Below, one piece after another: positions 56,445 to 64,000 of a DNA stretch of 64,000 nt. The notes beneath the pieces were generated by a model. It saw nothing but the letters and a program-made list of their open reading frames with translations. It was not told the DNA's origin and ran no database searches. Each line of letters starts with the position of its first letter. The stretch's first letter is position 1. The stretch is from positions 29,534,001 through 29,598,000 of the forward strand of contig NC_072893.1 of the NCBI RefSeq assembly GCF_027943255.1, in the 5' to 3' direction. Made by a program: the position numbers and the translations under genes. The stretch is from Anastrepha obliqua (taxonomy: Eukaryota > Arthropoda > Insecta > Diptera > Tephritidae).

Positions 56445-56839
56445 TAGTATCTTAAGAATATACTGTGAAATTTTCATGTGGAAATTCCCAATATTATGAC
56501 TTCTACAGCCCATTAACTAGGTAGAGAGCGGTCCGCGCGCTCCTGTACGTCGTTTTTCTCGAAACTATTTTTTTTTGGCACGATCTGCATGATAACTCAT
56601 AGAGTTCTTACTTTTTTTTAAGTAAAACTTCTTAGGCGTCGATGGACGAGCGAGAATGGAGAGTAAAATTTCAAGGCCATGCAACGTTTTGGGCATTTTC
56701 GTTCCGCGAGAGAGAAAAAAGATACAACGTAGAGGAAAAGGAGGGAGAGAGCTATATCTTATATATATCTTAGATACACTTTAGGCTATTTTTCCGGAGT
56801 TTCTCCTTGTGGTTGCTAATTTTTAGTGAGAAATAACAC

Positions 56840-57065
56840 TGCCTACTTTTTGGCGCTTGTTTGTTGATGCAAACTTGTAGGAAATATATTTTTGGTGCCT
56901 ACTTTTTGGCGTTATATTTCCCTAGTACCTACTGTTTGGGGCGTTTTTTGGTCCCAATCTTTTTGGCGTTTTTTTTTTTGGTTCCTACTTTTTGGCGCAT
57001 GTTTTTTGGAGCAAACTTGTAGGAAATATATTTTTGGTGCCTACTTTTTTGCGCTTATTGCTGTG
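56840..57065 (+). repeat. six-unit tandem array with TGCCTACTTTTTGGCG core
   Basis: Units start near 56840, 56896, 56926, 56952, 56982 and 57038. The longer units also share GCAAACTTGTAGGAAATATA and TTTTTGG, so the order is long-short-short-short-long. Just downstream ACTATAAAGTGC (57071) is TATA-like. Confidence 0.85.
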
Positions 57066-57249
57066 CTTGTGCGTACTATAAAGTGCTATCCATTCCGGCG
57101 TCGGATTTATTGGTATTGCCTGGCGGTAATTTGTGCCTTTGCTACGGTCCTGGAATCGCTGCGTTTGTGCGGGAGATAAACGCTTGGAAAAGTGCGCGTT
57201 GTTGCCACGGTTTGTGTCCGGCGTTTACCTACACCGATCGACCCTTCTC

Positions 57250-57462
57250 CTTTTTTTGTAAATTTTGTCTATTTGTATTCTCTGCAAATGTTGTGAATTT
57301 ATTTAGATATGTATTATTTCTCTCTCTCTCTCTCATACACATTCTCCCTCTTTTGTAAATTTTGTTTATTTGTATTATCTGCAAATGTTGTGAATTTATT
57401 TATATATATATTCTTTCTCTCTCTTTCTCTCTCTCTCTCTCACATTCTCTCTCGGGTCCCTC
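57250..57462 (+). repeat. two tandem ~97-bp units ending in (CT)n
   Basis: TTTTGTAAATTTTGT.TATTTG, then CTGCAAATGTTGTGAATTTA appear at 57256 and again at 57353. Each unit ends in a CT microsatellite (57319-57334 and 57408-57455). Open frames here are low-complexity and not genes. Confidence 0.9.
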
Positions 57463-57479
57463 CCTCTTTCTTTGTCTGC

Positions 57480-59235
57480 CTAGAAAGTTTCAATTCTGTT
57501 ATGTGTACTACGCTAAACGCACTTTTTTTAGTGTTTTCTATATTGATTTGATTTTTGTTATTTTTATTACATGACATGTGACATTTATGACGTAAAACTC
57601 ATACTTTTTTTAAAATGCCGTAAATTGCAAAATTTTTCGAAATTCAAATATCCGGCTCGACAGACTACATATAACTATGATACTACTTTATTTTACAAGA
57701 ATTTTTTTACTTTTTACAGATCCATCAACATTTCCAGGAGAAAAGATGCAGACCGTCGAGCAACTTTTTTTCACTGCACTTTGGGTCACGTGATTTTTTA
57801 TATACATACTAAGTTTTGTAAAGAAAAATTTAGATACATTTTTTTATAAAGTTGAGGTACTATCATAATAAACAATGTATAGAATTTTTTTATATTTATT
57901 TTTATTGTTATCCCTTCTGAAAATAGCTTTTCTTTTAGCGTATTTTTGCCATTAAGCCAGCTGGTAGCGAGGTTGTGGCAGCGAAATGGTGCGGAAGCGC
58001 TAGTTGGATTCTGGTTGAATCACCACTTCAACCAACCAAGATAACCTCAACGAACGGATAGTGGATGTTAAGGCTATTCTACTTGTGCTTGGTGGATAAA
58101 CTGCAAGGTACTGAGGTTCATTTCCGCACCAGTTGTTTGTGAAGAGGCTGAGTCACAAAACACAAAAAATTAGTGCAAAAAGCAAACACATTTTATCTGA
58201 TATCCTGTAGAGATATTGTTATTAATTTCTTATCATCAACTAAATATTTACAAAGTTAATATTTACTATTTTCAAATTTTCACTCCACACAAAAACATAT
58301 TAACTCTTTTGTGTCCAATGTTATTGACACTGCGAATATACCGTTTAATTGCTAAAGTAAACTTTAAATTACCTTGAGTTGATAAGCAAACAGTACTCGT
58401 ATTACGTGAATAGTTTTATCATGTGATTAGTGGCTGACATTAATTTCCCAAATACTTGTTGATTTGGCAAGAAGTACGCGCACTATCAGTTAGCACTTGC
58501 ACGCGGGCACTACTTTATAGCCAATATTCAGTTACATACAGTTGAAAACAATGGCGCAAAAGGTTAACGAATCGCCTTTTAATTTGTCATTTAAATGCTC
58601 GTCGTCAAATTAAATGCCGAGTATAAAAGATACAATCTAAGCTCTAAAGAAGCGAACAGTATTGATAAGTAGTAGGAATTAATAAAATTCTTTTTACGAT
58701 CCTCCAACAATCAATCAAAAGTACAACCACCCCTGATTATGCGTTGTCGATAAATCAAAAATACAAAAGATGAAGCAACGTGGCAGGTAGGCACTCATCC
58801 GCAATGGACCACTCCCACTGACTGTTAAAAAACACGTTAACTTTAAAACAAAGCAGTTATACAAAACAAAAAACATAAATTATTGTGCTATACTACAATT
58901 TGAATATATGAGTATGTCCATATGTATGAAACATAGATGAAGTTGCGGATATGTGCATATGGCGACATGTATGAGGAGTGTAGACACATTTCGGATAGGC
59001 AGGCAGCTCTGTGATTGAATGGCATATAAACGTGCGCGAGCACATCTGTTTTTATCTGCCTTGAACTTTGTTAAATTTCGATGCGTCAAAGTTATACGAG
59101 GGTGACTCAATTAGTACCTCAAACTTTAATTAATTAGCAAGGAATTTTATTTTTTAACAAAGTCTGCTTTTATTTTCGATAAACATATTTTTCCAGTTTT
59201 TTTCCAAATAAAGGGAGATAGGGATTTTACGTTAC
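57480..59235. other. unassigned DNA, partly host-like
   Basis: 58280-58800 is unique-looking sequence with GATAAG motifs (58380, 58664) and the TATA box listed separately. No exon with clear coding sequence was found. Confidence 0.35.
58615..58660 (+). promoter_or_regulatory. candidate TATA-type core promoter
   Basis: GTATAAAAGA at 58621-58630 is an excellent TATA box, and GAACAGTATTG, an initiator-like sequence, starts about 24 bases after it. Downstream, ATGAAGCAACGTGGCAG at 58769 is followed by GTAGGC, so a short first coding exon is possible but unproven. Confidence 0.35.
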
Positions 59236-59239
59236 GCTA

Positions 59240-60185
59240 TTGTTATTGTAGCAGCAATACTAAACTCTGTCAGTGCAATGTAAATCACCGGTCGTCTTCG
59301 TCCAGCTCATGTAACGGTAGGTCCAGGAAACTTGCTGTTTCAACAAGTTGGATCCAGAGGGAGAGGGTTGCTAGGTGAGTAGGTTTTATGCGGCATGTGA
59401 AAAGGTGATTAGTATCGGGCGGTATGTCTTCACATTCCGGACATGTGTTGGGTATGTCGAGGTCTGTTCTGAATAAGTTGGAGCTTAGTCTGCTCCTATA
59501 TCCAGAACGTGATTGTGCCGAAGTTACGTGGGTCTCTCGGGGTAACTAAAGCTCTGCATCTGCTGGGGATAGTGATTGGACTCCAATTACGGCATTCGAG
59601 GCTCTGAAGTTTAGGAAGGTGGTAAGTGTCTCCCGATGAATGCCATTGAGCCGCCGTAGCCGAATGGGTTGGTGCGTGACTACCATGCGGAATCCAGAGA
59701 AAACGTATGTTAGAATCTGGTTCGAGGTGAAACACCAAAGTGAAGAAACCATTTTTCCTAATAGCGGTCGCCCCTCGGCAGGCAATGACAAACTTCCAAG
59801 TGTATTTCTGCCATGAAAAAGCTCCTCATAAAAAATATCTGCTGTTCGGAGTCGGCTTGAAACTGTAGACGCACGCCATAAATAGGAAGAGGAGCTCGGC
59901 CAAACACCCAGAAAGGATGTACGCCTTTTATATAGAAATATATGTATATGTATGTCTAAACACTGTCCGGTTCAGTAGTTGTCGGTTCGTTTTGTTCTGG
60001 ATCTCAACGGAGTAGTTGAAGAGATGCCTCTTGATGCGCCTGGGAGGTGGCTCAGGTTCTAGCAGGTGTCTATACTGGTGATACTTTCGGTAGCACCCGA
60101 GTAGAAACTATTTGCTGAGCAGTTTGTTGAGCTCTTTGACTGGAAGCATCTGTGCTCATAATAGGCGCTTATTTCAGTGATAACC
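59240..60185 (-). pseudogene. Jockey/I-type LINE C-terminus, split by a SINE
   Basis: The right part (60110-59955) gives LEPEPPPRRIKRHLFNYSVE-type codons. The left part (59640-59260) gives GDTYHLPKLQSLECRNWSP and VTPRDPRNFGTITFWI, followed by the same GTGATTTACATTGCACTGAC 3' end and (ACAATA)-type tail as at 27.4 kb. It is the minus-strand relative of 26774-27480. The SINE at 59650-59954 sits between the two parts. Confidence 0.75.
59650..59954 (+). mobile_element. SINE copy 14 (head type A) inserted in a LINE
   Basis: GCCGCCGTAGCCGAATGGGT starts the head; box A TAGCCGAATGG is at 59657-59667, but box B is weak (AGAATCTGGTTCGAGG). The body lacks about 30 bases (CTGTAG joins ACGCACGCC directly near 59875). 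Tail is TA/TG-rich. No clear target duplication. Confidence 0.9.
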
Positions 60186-60189
60186 CAGC

Positions 60190-61330
60190 TTAGGTTAGGT
60201 AAAGTGGCTGTCCATAGAAGCCCTTTGTGATAACACCGGAACTATCATATCCTTACCCCACTCGGTCCTCTTTAAACCATTGTGAGGCCTGTAAAAAGCT
60301 GACTATACTAGCATTTTGAGATTCGCAACATCCGTAATGTTGTCCAGAAAAGCGAGACCGAGCAATCTCAACCGTCTTCCACACAGAGCCATGCACCGGC
60401 ATAGAAGGTGCTCGACTGTCTCTTCCTCTTCTATATCCTGACAGCTTCTGCAATAGTCATTGGATGGTGCCCTTAATCCCCTTGCATGTCCTTCTATTAG
60501 ACAATGCCCAGATAGGGCAACTACTACGATTCTTAAGTCTTTCCTACTTAATTTGAGTAGACCCATGTTCCGTTCGGGGCGCATTTGTCTACATCTAACG
60601 CAAGTGTTTAACCGTATCCTGTGGGAATTAAAATTTTGCATGTTGCCAAGGGCATGGGTATGTCGAACTTTTCCTGACTAATTTGTAACAAAGAACCCAA
60701 TTTAGCTAAGTCGCCTGCCTTACAGTTACCTTTAATGTCAACTATGTCCTGGTGGCCAGAGTAGAATAATAGGAAAATGCAGTGCAAGTATTTTTAGTAT
60801 AATAATTTGCAACACTCTTTTACTGCCTTAGACCAGTGTTGCCTGACTATCGGTGTAAATGAAGATTTCTCTAACTGTGACTACGCTTTTATTTAGCTCT
60901 AGAAAGCTTCCAGCGATTGCCTAGAATTCGGTTTGGGACACGCTGCCATGATAAGGCAAGCGAAAGGATTTACTGGCGCCTATAGTTTCGAAATATACAC
61001 CACTTCCGATCTGATCATTGAGTTTTGAGCCATCAGTATAGGTATAAACTGACCCCGTTTTCAATATTTATTACACCATTTTCCCAGTCCTCTCTGGATA
61101 GAAAATGGATTGTATAAGGCCTGTCTAGGCATGAAATCACCAAGTCACAAAATTCAGTGGTGTTAGAATACCAGGAAACACCCAAAATATGCTTGAGCGT
61201 GTCTGGTTGCTTGGCTTGAGCATCGATGATTCCTTCAATCTTAGCCTCACAACCTTGTTGAGAAACAGATCTCCTTGACATTCTTCGGCTTCGACTAACC
61301 ACATCCAGACAACTGTCCCGACTGTTCTTT
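60190..61330 (-). pseudogene. I/Jockey-group LINE: RNase H domain to 3' end
   Basis: Minus-strand blocks in order: SVYTYTDGSKLNDQIGSGVY (RNase H, catalytic Asp in TDGS), SVSQTEF*AIAGSFLELNKS (QTE strand), IFIYTDSQATLV (second Asp, TDSQ), then LIEGHARGLRAPSNDYCRSC and QDIEEEETVEHLLCRC (Cys knuckle) and a stop near 60303. The 3' UTR ends TTACCTAACCTAAG. Frameshifts and an in-frame stop interrupt it. Upstream it joins a mariner fragment near 61400. Confidence 0.8.
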
Positions 61331-61399
61331 GGCTTCTGGTTTTTTGTGTTGAGTTCATGTTTCGTTCACATTTACAAAAAGGCGGAAAAAAATCGTTCC

Positions 61400-61590
61400 A
61401 CACACACCTTTGTAGTTCTCAAACTTCTTTTAAATTTTCAATTGTGAACCAAAATGGCACCCATATTAAGGAAAGTTTTTTCATAACAAAATATTTGTGC
61501 GAAACTAAAATCACTGATCCATGTGATAACCCCCTTTTCCTCTCAAGTTCGGGGACCTTCATTCGTTGGCCGCCCAATGTCTTGCCATGG
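61400..61590 (-). pseudogene. mariner-like transposase HTH fragment
   Basis: The minus frame contains LERKRGLSHGSVILVSHKYF and VMKKLSLIWVPFWFTIENLK, the G.SHGSV..IL...L.M.KL...WVPR.LT block of GVQW3/MOS1-like mariners. Only this block remains. Confidence 0.65.
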
Positions 61591-61739
61591 ATTTGATCGA
61601 CCATTTGTAGGAGCAGAACCTCAATTGGGCGGCCCGAATGTGTGGGTGGCGGCACTTGCGCTGATACGGACGCACCAAAATTTAGTAAGTCAGTATTGAA
61701 CGATTCCATTCGAACGTAACGACTCAACATAATACTTTT

Positions 61740-62525
61740 AAAGCTTTAGTTTGGCTTTCATGAAAATTTTTTGCCCAAAAACTAGTGTTTAAAGCGCACA
61801 CGAAATTCGTAAATTTTCCTTGTATGTGTGGCCAGCGAAAATTTGTGTTTATTCCTTCGAAATATGTTTCCTGACAAGAGAAATATTCTAAGTATTTGAA
61901 GTGGGAACGCCTTCTGTTCTAATTGCCAGCGACTTATCGAGCCAACCTCGTATGCAAAATATTGTTATTTTTTAATGATAATTTTTTTTTTCATTTATAA
62001 TTTGAAGATATCCAATCTACCTCCAAATTAAGTTTATGAATCAAATTACCCGCGAAATGTTTGTGTTTGAGATTAAATTCTTCTCAAATTTGCTTTTAAG
62101 TGTCAGTGCTGATGTTGTGAGAGGTGTATGAGCACGAGAAGAATACACATACAGATGCATGTAAGATTAGCTATGTACCTTTAATGCTTGAAGCGCCAAC
62201 CTTTCTTGGAATGTTTTTGTGGTGTCGTCATGAAGATTCTGGCGAATTGAATGATGATTCAAATTTTATGTAGCTAAAGGGTGCTGTTAGAGGTTCAATT
62301 TTTAATTGAACAACGCTGCTTCTAAGGACAGCCATTTTCTCAATTGACAACTGATTTCTATGCATAATTTCCGAGAGTGATAGAAAAAAGATTGCGCCTA
62401 TCAGAGAGTGCGCGAAGTCGCATTAGTGCAGTTGTGTAGTGTTGCCAACCCTTTGATATTTGCAATAAATTGAGCGCTTTTCTATGCGCAAAATTGGAAA
62501 ATTTTTGAGTTTGGTGTTTATTTCT
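61740..62525. other. unassigned AT-rich DNA
   Basis: No gene or repeat recognised. Confidence 0.4.
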
Positions 62526-62544
62526 TTTTTTTAATTTAAAGCTA

Positions 62545-62815
62545 CCCAAGGTTAGGTTAGGTTCGGTAGTAATGGTGGAGTGGGCCCACTTGGACGAAAG
62601 AAGTTTGGTTCATCCTTTGTGATACCATTGCAAGCGGGGAAAAAGTGATGGGGAGGGTGGAATATTTGTGGACTATGAACGGTGACTAGTCTGCGGTTGT
62701 GTTAGTCTCTTTATGCTGCTGATGAAGTTCATCAGATTTTTGTTATCAAGACCTGCTATATCAGCAGGCACAGAAAAGATGCTTGATGTCTTAGTCCAGC
62801 GAGGGCTTATCTTGT
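62545..62815 (-). mobile_element. LINE 3'-end fragment with CCTAA-type tail
   Basis: AGGTTAGGTTAGGT at 62549-62562 is the inverted tail. The adjoining GTGATACCATTGCAAGCGG and coding-like CTGCTGATGAAGTTCATCAG resemble the 3' UTR layout of the LINEs at 41786 and 60190, but a different subfamily. Confidence 0.5.
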
Positions 62816-62824
62816 TCTTCTTTT

Positions 62825-63060
62825 TGATTGGCGCGATAACCGCTTACGCGATTTTGGCCGAGTTTAACAAAGCGCCGAAGTGACCCAGCCGAAGCCGCTG
62901 AATCTTTATTTGCTGCGCTATGTCTATGCCGTCGTAAGGCACATACAACTCACTGTGCCATCGCCTAGAACAGGCATTCACTGTAACCAACCTACAAAGG
63001 TCCAAAATTACGTTAGGATGGGCATGCTGAGAAACTTGTTGCATATAGAGACTTGTTAGA
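62825..63060 (-). pseudogene. RTE-type LINE post-RT fragment
   Basis: The minus frame gives RRWHSELYVPYDGIDIAQQI and KIQRLRLGHFGAL, the RW..EL..L...IDI.QRIKIQRLRWLGHV block of the RTE family. On the plus strand the neighbouring GATAACCGCTTACGCGATTT also occurs at 5509-5528. Confidence 0.75.
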
Positions 63061-63127
63061 TAACCTCGAAATAGCAAAAAAAAAACGTTTTTGGTCTTTT
63101 TTTAAGGAAATTCGGTGATACGGTATA

Positions 63128-63342
63128 TCACCTATTCTTACCGCTACCGGTCATTTGACCGGTTATGAAATAATTGTTTTTTCAAAACAAATTTTTAATC
63201 AAACACAAAAAAGGGCAAATTGCTAAATTTGATAATATAGGAATTTATATAAAGTTAAATTAACCAAGGAACAAATAGTCAGTTTGTATTTTTAAATTCA
63301 ATTTTCTAACCGGTCATTTGACCGGGCGCGGTACGGTTGGTG
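63128..63342. mobile_element. ~215-bp TTAA-type MITE with palindromic subterminal motif
   Basis: CCGGTCATTTGACCGGTTA occurs at 63147 and, inverted with small changes, at 63306-63325, inside matching outer ends (CACC...TACCGC). The right side is bounded by TTAA at 63343-63346; the left target is degraded to TATA. CCGGTCATTTGACCGG is itself a near-palindrome. No coding frame. Confidence 0.75.
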
Positions 63343-63349
63343 TTAAATA

Positions 63350-64000
63350 GAAGAATGGATTTTAAAACTATTTTTTTAATAAAGTTTATTGTACATAACC
63401 TTAAAACATTTATTTAAAAAAAGGCACACAGTAAAGCCAATTTATCACGCATGCAAAGTTCTTTAAAAAGTCCAAGAAATGAGGCACAAATATAGATATT
63501 TCTCAATAAAAAACCATTATTATAGCTAGGAAATGTATTAAAAATATTTGTTATTGTAAATTTTCCAAGTCAAAGATATTTTTTTGTTATTTTTTTTTAA
63601 TGTTATCACAAAAAATTCTAATTTGACATTACAACCCCGCCAATACGCTTAAGCAAAAGCACCAAGCACACACACTATTACACACCTAAGTGCCGATTAA
63701 AAAAATAGGAAAATGTAAAATGATTAAAAAAAAATGTAAATAAAGCGAAAAAATGCCACGCACAACAACACGCGAATAATAACCGAAACCAACAATAACA
63801 GCCTATAATCTGACGGGAAGATAAAAAAATTAAGCTAAATAGAACTTCGTGAACTATTTCTAAAAAGTTTATATTTTACATAATTATAAACATCACATTT
63901 TAATCAGAAGATACCAAAAAAATGTCTGGCAGAAAGAAGTAAAGCTCCGAGGCTATAGAACAAAAAAATTTTAAATCAAGCTACCAAAATGGTAATCTAG
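63350..64000. other. unassigned AT-rich DNA
   Basis: A/T tracts and AATAAA-like strings; no gene recognised up to the window edge. Confidence 0.4.

Noticed and set aside
57083..57574. overlapping hydrophobic frames
   Set aside because: They run through the CT-ended tandem units and have no conserved domain.

Overview
This window looks like repeat-rich nuclear DNA of a higher fly. The density of mariner-type DNA transposons, RTE- and Jockey/I-type LINEs and a tRNA-headed SINE suggests a large-genome tephritid-like species. That placement is inference from repeat content, not from a marker gene. I see no intact protein-coding gene. Nearly every recognisable coding stretch is a broken transposable-element ORF with frameshifts, stops or internal deletions. 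The only convincing host-gene signal is one short minus-strand first coding exon (54335-54421) with an upstream in-frame stop and a consensus splice donor. A TATA-type core promoter near 58.6 kb and a weaker plus-strand exon candidate at 39.6 kb are less certain.

Layout. 0-9.5 kb is a mosaic of LINE remnants, four minus-strand SINEs, a mauritiana-like mariner (3.2-4.1 kb), a TA-flanked mariner-like element inside a LINE (6.26-7.17 kb), a 716-bp inverted-repeat element (7.96-8.68 kb) and an internally deleted mariner (9.06-9.44 kb). 9.5-16.9 kb is largely unique AT-rich DNA with Tc1/mariner debris at 10.8-12.7 kb and SINEs at 14.2 and 15.1 kb. 16.9-19.7 kb is SINE plus three joined LINE pieces, then a mariner interrupted by a LINE 3' end with a 16-bp target duplication. 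21-31 kb holds LINE ends, a Helitron (22.33-22.96 kb) and two large RTE reverse-transcriptase remnants. 33.85-36.4 kb is a degenerate AT-rich tandem array. 36.5-46 kb has a TA-flanked hairpin MITE, RTE tails and a pile-up of mariner-like fragments. 46.2-46.7 kb is a SINE inserted in a SINE, with both target-site duplications readable. 47-56.5 kb holds several TA-flanked mariner-type elements with clear inverted termini, a TTAA-flanked MITE (53.1-53.7 kb) and the host exon. 56.8-57.5 kb holds two unrelated short tandem arrays. 59-63.4 kb is stacked LINEs, a SINE in a LINE, and a second TTAA-type MITE with a palindromic subterminal motif.

How the parts relate. The SINE copies share one body but carry two different tRNA-like heads. 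Their TSDs show LINE-type retrotransposition. The mariner-type elements fall into at least five families by termini and transposase motifs, several with a longer relative and a MITE or deletion derivative in this same window. None of the transposases or reverse transcriptases here reads as a complete open frame, so any mobilisation would have to come from copies elsewhere. All family assignments were made by eye from motifs.
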